28,688 nt of DNA from NCBI GenBank assembly GCA_030625695.1, contig DAOUQK010000007.1:1-28688 (forward strand), in the 5' to 3' direction. Of this stretch, positions 15,920 through 23,938 are shown piece by piece. The position numbers were made by a program, and so were the translations under genes. The DNA is from Paracoccaceae bacterium. Lineage in GTDB: Bacteria; Pseudomonadota; Alphaproteobacteria; Rhodobacterales; Rhodobacteraceae. The first letter of the stretch is position 1. Every line of letters starts with the position of its first letter. Under the pieces are notes generated by a model. It was not told the DNA's origin, searched no databases, and saw only the letters and a program-made list of their open reading frames with translations.

Positions 15920-16363
15920 GTGCGTATTCTGCGACTCGGATTTGCCGCCCTGCCCGCACAGGCCGCCGTTCTGGTGACACTGTTAAGCATCAACTTTACG
16001 GTAGCTCTGGCCGCCGCCGGGGATGATGCGGCCCTGTGTCTTGAGGCCGAGGAGCGTTATGTCGATCTGTTTGACAAACCTTCGGTTGAAGAAGACGGCG
16101 TAACCGTTGTCCTCATGTATAAATACCGGTTCTGTCCGGCCGCGATTACCGTAAAGCCCTTTACCACGGTGCGCTGGGTCAATGTCGACAAACGCACCAG
16201 CCATTCGGTGCTGGTGCCCGATACCGGCGAGCCGGAATCGGATCGCGCTTTTCCTGAAGAAATCATCGAAATGACGTTCCTGACCGCTGGCGATTACAAA
16301 TACCTGTGTGGTCCCCACTGGGAGACCCACGAGATGATCGGCATGGTCACGGTCGCCGAGTAA
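15920..16363 (+). CDS. Periplasmic cupredoxin (plastocyanin/pseudoazurin-like)
   Basis: The 147-residue product has a signal peptide (hydrophobic 12-30, cleavage near VALAAA) and a type 1 copper fold. Candidate ligands are His95 in KRTSHSVLVP, Cys130 and His133 in YLCGPHW, and Met139 or Met142 in HEMIGM. The Cys-to-Met loop is longer than in pseudoazurin. Two more Cys (40 and 72) could form a disulfide. The GTG start at 15920 is fixed by AAGGAGG at 15905-15911. It lies 64 bases after the nirT fusion and before the nirE promoter, so it probably belongs to the nirS transcript. An electron donor to NirS is the natural guess, since pseudoazurin can serve cd1 enzymes; a copper role elsewhere is possible. 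Confidence 0.8.
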   Translation: MRILRLGFAALPAQAAVLVTLLSINFTVALAAAGDDAALCLEAEERYVDLFDKPSVEEDGVTVVLMYKYRFCPAAITVKPFTTVRWVNVDKRTSHSVLVPDTGEPESDRAFPEEIIEMTFLTAGDYKYLCGPHWETHEMIGMVTVAE

Positions 16364-16417
16364 TGCTGAAACAAAGTGGCGGGCAACGCGGAAGGACGCG
16401 ATATCCATGACCGATAC

Positions 16418-16461
16418 TTGTCTTTGGTCAAGGAATTTCCCAGCCGGTTCAGCAACATTAA
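16418..16461 (+). promoter_or_regulatory. Dnr-type box and -10 region of nirE
   Basis: TTGTC-TTTG-GTCAA at 16418-16431 is one base from the nirS box, with the same TTTG spacer. CATTAA (16456-16461), or AACATT two bases earlier, lies about 32-34 bp from the box centre. The box ends 63 bp before the chosen nirE ATG, the same distance as at norC. The haem d1 genes therefore have their own promoter. Confidence 0.65.
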
Positions 16462-16493
16462 CCCTGAGTGCCGTAAAACCGGAGTTGCCAGCC

Positions 16494-17372
16494 ATGTGCC
16501 CGCCAACCTCTCGTCCGAACCTGACGCTGCCTTGGCCGGAAATGATTTCCGAAATTGACAGTTTGCCGCTGAAAACCCGTTCTGGTCAGGCCGGTCGGGT
16601 TTTTCTGATCGGCACCGGGCCGGGCGATCCGGACTATCTGACAGTGCGCGCCCTGCGGCTGATCCAGAATGCCGGGGTGGTGGTGTATGATCGGCTGGTG
16701 TCCGACGAAATCATGGCACTGGTCCCGCCCAATGCACAATGTTTCGACGTGGGCAAGGCCCCCAAATGCCACAAGCTTTCGCAGGATGGCATTAACAAGC
16801 TGTTGGTAGATCTTGCGCGCGCGGGGCATCAGGTTGCCCGGCTTAAAGGCGGCGACCCTTTGATATTCGGGCGCGGCAGCGAAGAAGCCGAAGTGCTCCG
16901 GCAGGCAGGGGTTGAAACCACCTATGTACCCGGCATTACCGCCGCGCAGGGCATGGCAGCCTCAACTGGTGTACCGCTGACCCACCGTGGGTTGGCCAGT
17001 GGTGTGCGTTATGTCACCGGACATCGTGCCCGCGATGCGGAGCTTGACCTAGATTGGGCCAGCCTGGCCAGTCTGGACACCACGCTTGTCGTCTATATGG
17101 GAGCGTCCAACATCGCCGATATTGCCAGCAAACTGGTTGCTGCGGGCATGCCGGGAAGCGTTCCGGTCATGGCGGTTTCCTCGGCCACCACACCACGCGA
17201 AACGCGGCTGGTTTCCACTTTGTCGGGCATCGGCGATGCGGTGGCGTTGGCAGACCCTGCGGCCCCGGTCCTGTTTATCATCGGCCGGGTCGTGACGCTT
17301 TACCAGGGCGACGAGGCAAGCCTGGTCAGCCAGACAACCGACTATGCCAGAGGGATGGCGGTCAATGCGTAG
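16494..17372 (+). CDS. nirE: NirE, uroporphyrinogen III methyltransferase for haem d1 synthesis
   Basis: NirE uses two S-adenosylmethionine to turn uroporphyrinogen III into precorrin-2. SUMT landmarks are VFLIGTGPGDPDYLTVRA, LKGGDPLIFGRGSEEAEVL, TAAQGMAASTGVPLTHRG and VVYMGASN. The frame is open from 16407, but a start there would place the Dnr box and the -10 inside the gene. ATG 16494, with GGAG 9 bases ahead, gives 292 residues; ATG 16542 is another option. The product has no CysG-type dehydrogenase/chelatase part. The stop overlaps the start of nirC. Confidence 0.93.
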   Translation: MCPPTSRPNLTLPWPEMISEIDSLPLKTRSGQAGRVFLIGTGPGDPDYLTVRALRLIQNAGVVVYDRLVSDEIMALVPPNAQCFDVGKAPKCHKLSQDGINKLLVDLARAGHQVARLKGGDPLIFGRGSEEAEVLRQAGVETTYVPGITAAQGMAASTGVPLTHRGLASGVRYVTGHRARDAELDLDWASLASLDTTLVVYMGASNIADIASKLVAAGMPGSVPVMAVSSATTPRETRLVSTLSGIGDAVALADPAAPVLFIIGRVVTLYQGDEASLVSQTTDYARGMAVNA

Positions 17373-17673
17373 CTTTGTTGTCCTTCTGCTGTTGGCAAAC
17401 CCGGCGACAGGCGGGGAAATCCCGGCGGGGCGCGCCGCCGAACTGGAACATCTGGTGTTGCATGACTGCGGGTCGTGCCACGGGATGACAAAAAAAGGTG
17501 GTCTGGGAAGTCCGCTGACGCGCGGTGCCATTGCTCATTATGACCCAGAAACCCTGTCCGGTGTGATCCTTGACGGCGTGCCCGGCACCGCAATGCCCCC
17601 CTGGCGACTGCTGTTGTCCGAAAACGACGCCATGTGGATCGCCCGGTATCTTCTGAAAGGTGACGCGCCATGA
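17365..17673 (+). CDS. nirC: NirC, small periplasmic cytochrome c55x
   Basis: The 102-residue product has a short signal peptide (RSFVVLLLLANPATG), one haem site CGSCH at 35-39 and a probable Met ligand in GTAMPPW. This is the size and pattern of NirC, a monohaem cytochrome in nir operons thought to take or give electrons during the last haem d1 steps or to NirS. ATG 17365 overlaps the end of nirE by 8 bases, and the stop overlaps nirF (ATGA). A longer in-frame start at 17344 would put charged residues ahead of the signal peptide and is unlikely. Confidence 0.85.
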   Translation: MRSFVVLLLLANPATGGEIPAGRAAELEHLVLHDCGSCHGMTKKGGLGSPLTRGAIAHYDPETLSGVILDGVPGTAMPPWRLLLSENDAMWIARYLLKGDAP

Positions 17674-18854
17674 AATCACATATTCTTGGCCTACTGGCCA
17701 CACTGGCCTTAGGTGTCACAACCGCCCTGACCTTTCCCTCAGGCGCGCGCGGCGAAGCGACGGCAACCGGCGATCTGGGGTTAGTGGTTGAACGCGCCAG
17801 CGGCTCGCTTTTGTTGGTGGACCAGTCCGAACGCGCCGTGTTGGCGCGGATCGAGGGGTTGGGCGATCTTTCCCACACTTCACTGGTCTATTCGCCCGAT
17901 CAGCGCTTTGCCTATGTGTTTGGCCGCGATGGTGGGTTGACCAAGGTCGATATCGTTACCCGGCGGATCGCCAAACGGGTGGTGCAGGCAGGCAATTCCA
18001 TCGGCGGGGCAATTTCCGATGACGGCAAGCTGGTTGCGGTTTCGAATTATGAACCGGGTGGGGTGAAAATCTTTGATGCCGATACACTGGACCTGGTGGC
18101 CGATATTCCCACCGGATCGAAAACCATCGGTCTTGTGGATGCGCCGGGCCGTCGCTTCGTGTTCTCGATGTGGGATACCGGCGAAACCTGGATTGCCGAC
18201 ATGTCCGGCACCGGATCTGGCGCGAAACCGGTCATCACCCGGATCACCGGCATGGGATCCAACCCCTATGACGCGCTAATCACCGGCAATGGGCGCACTT
18301 ATGTTGTGGGGTTGTTCGGCGAGGACGGGATGCGGGCGCTGGACTTGTGGGCCGATGCGCCCGAACCGACTGATGTGCTGCCCGGATATGGCCGTGGACA
18401 AGAGGAAATGCCAGTCTACAAGATGCCCCATCTGGAAGGCTGGGCATTGGCAGGCGACGAATTTGTGCTGCCGGCGGTGCGTCATCACCAAGTGCTGTGG
18501 GTCGATGCGCGCGATTTCCACGAGACCGGACGCACCGCCACCCACGGCCAGCCGGTGTTTGCCATCGCCCGTCCCGACGGGCGCCAGGTCTGGGTCAATT
18601 TCGCCCACCCGCTGAACGACACCATTCAGGTGGTGGATACGTTAAGCAAACAGGTGATCCACGAATTCAAACCTGGCCCGGCAGCATTGCACATGGAATT
18701 CACACCGCGCGGTCACGAGGTTTGGATTTCGGTGCGCGATGCCAACAAGGTGATGATCTATGACACCCATACGTTTGAAAAACTGGGCGAAATAGACGCG
18801 GCCAGCCCATCTGGCATTTTTTTTACTGCGCGTGCGCACAAGACGGGGCTTTAG
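17670..18854 (+). CDS. nirF: NirF, periplasmic haem d1 biosynthesis protein
   Basis: The 394-residue propeller protein is related to the d1 domain of NirS but has no haem c motif. A signal peptide (about 1-29, cleavage near ARGEA) without a lipobox Cys points to a soluble periplasmic form, unlike the lipoprotein of Pseudomonas. GDLSHTSLVYS holds the His expected near position 60 of the precursor. NirF acts late in haem d1 formation, binding the dihydro precursor. The ATGA overlap with nirC shows tight coupling, and nirDL starts 4 bases after its stop. Confidence 0.93.
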   Translation: MKSHILGLLATLALGVTTALTFPSGARGEATATGDLGLVVERASGSLLLVDQSERAVLARIEGLGDLSHTSLVYSPDQRFAYVFGRDGGLTKVDIVTRRIAKRVVQAGNSIGGAISDDGKLVAVSNYEPGGVKIFDADTLDLVADIPTGSKTIGLVDAPGRRFVFSMWDTGETWIADMSGTGSGAKPVITRITGMGSNPYDALITGNGRTYVVGLFGEDGMRALDLWADAPEPTDVLPGYGRGQEEMPVYKMPHLEGWALAGDEFVLPAVRHHQVLWVDARDFHETGRTATHGQPVFAIARPDGRQVWVNFAHPLNDTIQVVDTLSKQVIHEFKPGPAALHMEFTPRGHEVWISVRDANKVMIYDTHTFEKLGEIDAASPSGIFFTARAHKTGL

Positions 18855-18858
18855 GACC

Positions 18859-19863
18859 ATGAGTTTCATCGCCGATCCAATCGACTGCCGTGTGCTGGAT
18901 GACTGGCAAAGGGATTTTCCGATCACCCAGCGCCCGTTCGCGGCAATTTCAGCCTCGCTTGGCATTGACGAGGCGGATTTGCTGAACCGTCTGACCCAGA
19001 TGAAGGCGTCAGGGCGCATTTCCCGTGTTGGCGCCACCTGCGCGCCCAACACGATTTCAGCCAGTACACTGGCCGCAATGGTCGCGACACCGCAAAATCT
19101 GGACCGGGTGGTGGCAATCATCAACGCCGAAGCGGGCGTCAACCATTCCTATCTGCGCGAAGACAAATGGAACCTGTGGTTTGTGGCCACCGGGCCGGAT
19201 CGTGCCCATGTCAACGCAACGTTGGCGCGCATATCGCAGCGAACGGGACTGGAAGTGCTGAACCTGCCGTTGGTGCGTCCGTTCAACATCGACCTTGGGT
19301 TTCGGTTGAGCAAAAATGACGGGTCAACCCAGCGGTCCCCGGTACCGCCCTGCAAGGCCGACCTTACAATCATGCGGGCAGGTGACGCTGACATTCTGCA
19401 GTTTCTGAGCACAGGAATGGCGATTGTCGCAAACCCTTATGCCGAAATGGCAAATGCCCTGAACCGCCCCGAAGCAATAATCCTCGACCGGATCAAGGCG
19501 TTGCAAAAGGCGCGTTTCATTTCGCGATTGGGTATCATCGTGCGCCATCGCGCGCTGGGGTGGACATCCAACGCAATGATCGTCTGGGATGTGGCTTCGG
19601 ATGTCATTACCGGGGTCGGGCCACGTCTTGCGGCCTTGCCCGGTGTGACGCTATGTTACGAGCGCCGCCCGGTGGCTGACAAGTGGCCGTACCGGTTGTA
19701 CAACATGATTCACGCCAGGTCCCGCGCCGAGGCGTATAAAACGCTTGAGGCAGCGCGTGCCTTGCCCGAATTGGCCGATGCGACCCACAGGGTGCTGTTT
19801 TCCACACATTGTTTCAAGCAAACCGGTGCGATGATCGCTACCAAACCCGGAGTCTCTGCATGA
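18859..19863 (+). CDS. nirDL: NirDL, fused sirohaem decarboxylase subunits
   Basis: The 334-residue product contains two Lrp/AsnC-like halves in tandem. Half one spans 1 to about 145 (DWQRDFPITQRPFAAIS, SRVGATCAPNTISASTLAAM). Half two runs from about 165 (RFISRLGIIVRHRALGWTSNAM, VTLCYERRP). These correspond to NirD and NirL, which are separate in Pseudomonas but fused in Paracoccus. With NirG and NirH they decarboxylate sirohaem to didecarboxysirohaem. ATG 18859 follows a weak AGGA and starts 4 bases after nirF; the frame's earlier ATG at 18832 lies inside nirF. The stop overlaps nirG in ATGA. Confidence 0.9.
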   Translation: MSFIADPIDCRVLDDWQRDFPITQRPFAAISASLGIDEADLLNRLTQMKASGRISRVGATCAPNTISASTLAAMVATPQNLDRVVAIINAEAGVNHSYLREDKWNLWFVATGPDRAHVNATLARISQRTGLEVLNLPLVRPFNIDLGFRLSKNDGSTQRSPVPPCKADLTIMRAGDADILQFLSTGMAIVANPYAEMANALNRPEAIILDRIKALQKARFISRLGIIVRHRALGWTSNAMIVWDVASDVITGVGPRLAALPGVTLCYERRPVADKWPYRLYNMIHARSRAEAYKTLEAARALPELADATHRVLFSTHCFKQTGAMIATKPGVSA

Positions 19864-20312
19864 CACCTTTGGATGATATCGACCGTGATGTCCTGAACGC
19901 CATTCAGGATGACCTGCCGTTGTCGCACCGCCCGTTCGCTGAGGTTGCGGCAAGGATTGGCCTAGACGAACAGGAACTGCTGGCCCGGATAACACGATTG
20001 AAGGACCAAGGGGTGCTGACCCGCTTTGGGCCGTTCTTTGACGCCGCCGCAATGGGGGGTGCATTTTGTCTGTGCGCAATGGCGGTGCCTGAGGACGCGT
20101 TCGAAATGGTCACCGAACTGGTAAATGCCCACGACGAGGTGGCGCATAATTATCAACGCGCACATGTGCTGAACATGTGGTTCGTATTGGCAACGGAAAC
20201 GCCCGAAGGCATCGACCGGGCGGCCGATGCGATCGAAGCGGAAACCGGGCTTGCGGTGCGGCGGTTTCCGAAACTCCAGGAATTCTTTGTCGGATTCCGG
20301 GTGGCCGCATGA
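19860..20312 (+). CDS. nirG: NirG, sirohaem decarboxylase component
   Basis: The 150-residue AsnC-like protein begins DIDRDVLNAIQDDLPLSHRPF and has LTRFGPFFDAAAMGGAFCLC, the sequence type that separates NirG from NirH. It acts with NirDL and NirH in removing two carboxyl groups from sirohaem in the cytoplasm. ATG 19860 overlaps the nirDL stop, and its own stop overlaps nirH. An upstream in-frame ATG at 19809 lies inside nirDL and is rejected. Confidence 0.88.
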   Translation: MTPLDDIDRDVLNAIQDDLPLSHRPFAEVAARIGLDEQELLARITRLKDQGVLTRFGPFFDAAAMGGAFCLCAMAVPEDAFEMVTELVNAHDEVAHNYQRAHVLNMWFVLATETPEGIDRAADAIEAETGLAVRRFPKLQEFFVGFRVAA

Positions 20313-20794
20313 CGCTTGGTACAACAGATCGCGAAATCATCCGGGCGTTGCAGGGTGGTCTGCCACTGGTGCCCGCGCCGTACAAAGCCGTGGCTGAAAC
20401 GCTTGGCTTATCCGAGGCGCGGCTGGTGCAGCGGCTGGCAGCCATGAAAGAGACTGGCGTGATCCGTCGGATCGCGGCTGCCCCCAACCATTACCGGCTG
20501 GGCATGATCGAAAACGGCATGACCGTCTGGGATGTCGAGGACGACCGGATTGCCGAACTTGGCGCGCAGATCGGCGCATTGTCCTTTGTCACCCATTGTT
20601 ACGAGCGGCCCCGCGCCCCGCCCGACTGGCCCTTTAACCTGTTTGCCATGGTGCACGGATCGGACAAGAACGAAATCGCGGCCAAGCGCGCCGAAATCAG
20701 AACCATATTGGGTGCGGCCAGCCGCGCCGACGACATGCTGGTTTCGACCCGCATTCTGAAGAAAACCGGGCTGCGGCTTGGGCAAAAGAGGTAA
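20309..20794 (+). CDS. nirH: NirH, sirohaem decarboxylase component
   Basis: The 161-residue AsnC-like protein carries IRRIAAAPNHYRLGM, the hallmark of the NirH/NirL side of the decarboxylase, and ends with STRILKKTGLRL. ATG 20309 overlaps nirG by 4 bases. nirJ starts 4 bases after its stop, so the block from nirC to nirJ is almost without gaps. Confidence 0.88.
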   Translation: MTLGTTDREIIRALQGGLPLVPAPYKAVAETLGLSEARLVQRLAAMKETGVIRRIAAAPNHYRLGMIENGMTVWDVEDDRIAELGAQIGALSFVTHCYERPRAPPDWPFNLFAMVHGSDKNEIAAKRAEIRTILGAASRADDMLVSTRILKKTGLRLGQKR

Positions 20795-20798
20795 TTCC

Positions 20799-22013
20799 AT
20801 GTTTCGTCTGACAGAATACATGCATCAATTGGTCAACCCGACGCCGGTGCGTGCGCGTCGCGGATCAGGCACGGTCAAGCCGGTGGTGATCTGGAACCTG
20901 ACCCGTCGCTGCAACCTGAAATGCCGCCATTGTTACACCGTGTCGGCCGATGTCGATTTCCCCGGCGAACTGAGCCCGGAACAGGCGATGGAAACCCTTG
21001 AGGACCTGGGCCGTTTTCGCATTCCGGCGCTGATCCTGTCGGGCGGAGAGCCACTGGATCGCAAGGATATGTTCGAAATCGCCACCCGTGCGCGCAAACT
21101 GGTGCGGATGCTGGCACTGTCGACCAACGGCACAAAAATCCACGGCGAAGTGGCCGACCGCGTGGCCGAGATAGGGTTTGACTATGTGGGTATTTCGATC
21201 GACGGCATTGGGGAAACAAACGATTGGTTCCGCGGTGTCGACGGGGCATTTTCCGACGCGCTGCGTGGGGTGCGCGAATGCAAGAAGCGCGGTATCCGGG
21301 TGGGGCTTCGCTTCACCCTGACCGAGGCCAACCACCAGCACCTGCCCGAAATCATCAAGCTGTGCGACGATGAGGGCGTGGACAAGTTTTATCTGTCGCA
21401 TCTGGTTTACGCCGGACGCGGCGACAAGAACCGCGGCGAGGACGCCGCGCATATTCGCACCCGCAAGGCATTGGACCTGTTGATTGAACGCGCCTGGACA
21501 GCAGCGTCTGGTGGGGCTTATCTGGATATCGTCACCGGCAACAACGACGCCGATGCGGGATATTTCCTGCGATGGGTTGCCGACAATTTCAGCGCCGATC
21601 AGGTCGCGCATGTGCGCGAACATCTGGTCGCGTGGGGCGGCAATTCATCGGGGTTAGGGGTGGCGAATATCGACAATCTTGGCCGGGTTCATCCCGACAC
21701 TTACTGGTCGGGTTACACAATCGGCAACGTCAAGACACAGCCATTCTCGCAACTCTGGACCGGCGGCGACAAGATGCTGGACCTGCTGCGCACCCGCCCG
21801 CGTCCGCTTAAGGGGCGGTGTGCGGTTTGCACACTGCGCGATGTCTGTGGAGGCAACACCCGCATCCGTGCCTTGCAATTGACCGGCGATCCGTGGGCCG
21901 AAGATCCTGCCTGCTATCTTTCCAACGCAGAAATTGGCGTCGAAGATGCCGAACGCCTGACAGTCACGCCATTCCGGGGGAAAAGCCATGATCCGGCACA
22001 TCGGTTTTATTGA
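20799..22013 (+). CDS. nirJ: NirJ, radical SAM enzyme of haem d1 synthesis
   Basis: The 404-residue product has the radical SAM site CNLKCRHC (Cys38, 42, 45), the SAM-binding LSGGEPLDR, and a C-terminal Cys-rich region (CAVCTLRDVCGGN, then a Cys in DPACYL) for an auxiliary cluster. NirJ replaces two propionate side chains by oxo groups on didecarboxysirohaem. AGAGG ahead of ATG 20799 supports this start over ATG 20778, which lies inside nirH. The 3' end overlaps nirN by 26 bases. Confidence 0.95.
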   Translation: MFRLTEYMHQLVNPTPVRARRGSGTVKPVVIWNLTRRCNLKCRHCYTVSADVDFPGELSPEQAMETLEDLGRFRIPALILSGGEPLDRKDMFEIATRARKLVRMLALSTNGTKIHGEVADRVAEIGFDYVGISIDGIGETNDWFRGVDGAFSDALRGVRECKKRGIRVGLRFTLTEANHQHLPEIIKLCDDEGVDKFYLSHLVYAGRGDKNRGEDAAHIRTRKALDLLIERAWTAASGGAYLDIVTGNNDADAGYFLRWVADNFSADQVAHVREHLVAWGGNSSGLGVANIDNLGRVHPDTYWSGYTIGNVKTQPFSQLWTGGDKMLDLLRTRPRPLKGRCAVCTLRDVCGGNTRIRALQLTGDPWAEDPACYLSNAEIGVEDAERLTVTPFRGKSHDPAHRFY

Positions 22014-23586
22014 TTTGGGGGGCCTCTGGTTTTCTGGCAAGGTCAATATTTTGGGTCGGGTTCTGGGAACCGCAATTGCCGCGACTTTCTGGATGCAGAT
22101 CCCCGCGAAAGCAGGGCCTGCGGAAGATTACACCGAGCATTGCGCCGAGTGTCATGGTCCCGGCAGGCTGGGCGCGCAAGGGCCGGCGATGATCCCGGAA
22201 ACCTTAAAACGGATGCGCGGACCTAATCTAGCGGAAGTGATCCGTGCTGGGCGCACCGCAACACAGATGCCCGGTTATGGCGATGTTCTGGACGAGGCAC
22301 GGATTGCGGCGCTGGTCACGTTCCTGAAAACACCGCTGGCCGTGGTGCCGGACTGGGGCAAAGCGGAAATCACCGCAAGCCGGGTGATGGATGCCGATTA
22401 CCACGCAGTCGAGGCACCGGCCTGGGACGCGGATCCGATGAACATTACCTTGGTGGTCGAAACCGGAGATCATCACGTCAGTGTGCTGGATGGCGACACA
22501 TTTGATGTGCTCGACCGGTTCGCGACGCCCTTTGCAGTGCATGGCGGCCCAAAGTTCAGCCCTGACGGGCGCTATGTATTCATCATGTCACGCGACGGCT
22601 GGGTGCAGAAATACGATATCTGGGCATTGCAGCAGGTTGGGCGCGTGCGCGCCGGTATCAACAGCCGCAACATCGCCATGAGCCGCGACGGCAAGTGGTT
22701 GGCCGTGGCCAATTACCTGCCCAACTCATTGACCATCCTGTCGACCGGCGACCTGACCGTTGCCAAGGTATTTGAAATCAAGGGCAAGGACGGCACCCCT
22801 AGTCGGGTTTCAGCAGTCTATCAGGCACCGCCGCGCGAAAGCTTTGTTCTGGCTCTCAAGGATGTGCCCGAAATATGGGAAGTGTTTTATGGGGCCAACC
22901 CACCCTATCAGGGTTTCGTGCATGACCATCGCATTGAAGGCCCGCCCGAGATAGACAATCCGTTCCCGGTACGGCGCATCAGCGTTCCCGACATTCTGGA
23001 CGATTTCTTTTTCGATCAGTCATATGAATACATCATGGGGGCCTCGCGCGCCAATGACGGCGGTCAGGTGATTGACCTGGTGATCGGCCAGAAAATTGCC
23101 GATCTTGATCTGCCGGGCATGCCGCATCTTGGCTCTGGCATCACCTGGAAATACGGCGATACCACCGTTATGGCGACGCCACACCTTAAGGATGGCGTGG
23201 TGTCGGTCATCGACATGACGACCTGGCAGACCGTCAAGCGGATCAGGACCGATGGTCCGGGGTTCTTCATGCGCAGCCACGAAAACACGCCCTATGCGTG
23301 GGTGGACGTGTTTTTTGGCCCCAACAAGGACAAGATGCATGTGATCGACAAGCAAACCATGAAAATCGTCAGAACGCTTGACCCGGAACCGGGCAAGACC
23401 GTTGCCCATGTGGAATTCACCCGCGATGGTAAATACGCACTGGTATCCATCTGGGAAGATGATGGTGCGGTGATCGTTTATAACGCCCAAACACTGGAAG
23501 AAGTGAAACGCCTGCCAATGCGCAAGCCCTCGGGAAAATACAATGTCTGGAACAAGATCACTTTTTCTGAAGGCACAAGCCACTGA
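21988..23586 (+). CDS. nirN: NirN, periplasmic cytochrome related to NirS (final haem d1 step)
   Basis: The 532-residue product has a hydrophobic signal region (about 20-42), one haem c motif CAECH at 52-56 and a d1-type propeller. GMPHLGSGITW and ATPHLKDGV contain the expected propeller histidines. NirN oxidises dihydro-d1 to d1 and hands it to NirS. The start overlaps nirJ by 26 bases; a GGGGGAA run lies ahead of ATG 21988. A start at ATG 22093 would remove most of the signal peptide and is less likely. Its similarity to nirS reflects old duplication; it lacks the NirS-type GTTH segment. Confidence 0.93.
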   Translation: MIRHIGFIDLGGLWFSGKVNILGRVLGTAIAATFWMQIPAKAGPAEDYTEHCAECHGPGRLGAQGPAMIPETLKRMRGPNLAEVIRAGRTATQMPGYGDVLDEARIAALVTFLKTPLAVVPDWGKAEITASRVMDADYHAVEAPAWDADPMNITLVVETGDHHVSVLDGDTFDVLDRFATPFAVHGGPKFSPDGRYVFIMSRDGWVQKYDIWALQQVGRVRAGINSRNIAMSRDGKWLAVANYLPNSLTILSTGDLTVAKVFEIKGKDGTPSRVSAVYQAPPRESFVLALKDVPEIWEVFYGANPPYQGFVHDHRIEGPPEIDNPFPVRRISVPDILDDFFFDQSYEYIMGASRANDGGQVIDLVIGQKIADLDLPGMPHLGSGITWKYGDTTVMATPHLKDGVVSVIDMTTWQTVKRIRTDGPGFFMRSHENTPYAWVDVFFGPNKDKMHVIDKQTMKIVRTLDPEPGKTVAHVEFTRDGKYALVSIWEDDGAVIVYNAQTLEEVKRLPMRKPSGKYNVWNKITFSEGTSH

Positions 23587-23593
23587 GGCGACA

Positions 23594-23938
23594 ATGCCCC
23601 ATGCCCTGATCGTTGCGCACGGACAGCCCTCGGATCCGAACCCGCCCGAGGTGACATTGGCGCGGTTGCCCGAACAGGTAATGGTCTATCCGTTTTTCAT
23701 GTCCAACGGCTGGTTCGTGCGCCAGGCACTGCCGGAACGGTTGGCAGGCACAGGCCCGGTGACCCTGGTATCGCCTTTCGGCCTTGACCGGCGATTGCCT
23801 GAACTGGCGGTCGGGATGATCCGGCGCGCGATGGCCGTCATGGGCCTACCGGCGGAATCTCCGCACGTCCTATTGTCTGCAAAGTCCTGGGCCGCGCGGG
23901 CGCTGAAAAACGCGGCAATACGAAAGGCCGTAGCATGA
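23594..23938 (+). CDS. Shortened CbiX/SirB-like chelatase
   Basis: The 114-residue product opens with PHALIVAHGQPSDPNPPE, the start of CbiX/SirB-type class II chelatases with the metal-binding His9. It then has VMVYPFFMSNGWFVRQALPERL, typical of the same family further along. From memory, the usual single-domain length is larger, with about 40 residues between these blocks and a longer C-terminus. Here the middle appears deleted, and the end (SAKSWAARALKNAAIRKAVA) has lost resemblance. The gene could be a working short form, like small archaeal CbiX, or a decaying copy. It starts 8 bases after nirN and overlaps the next gene by ATGA. Iron insertion into sirohydrochlorin would fit the pathway, since NirE makes only precorrin-2. 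Confidence 0.6.
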   Translation: MPHALIVAHGQPSDPNPPEVTLARLPEQVMVYPFFMSNGWFVRQALPERLAGTGPVTLVSPFGLDRRLPELAVGMIRRAMAVMGLPAESPHVLLSAKSWAARALKNAAIRKAVA

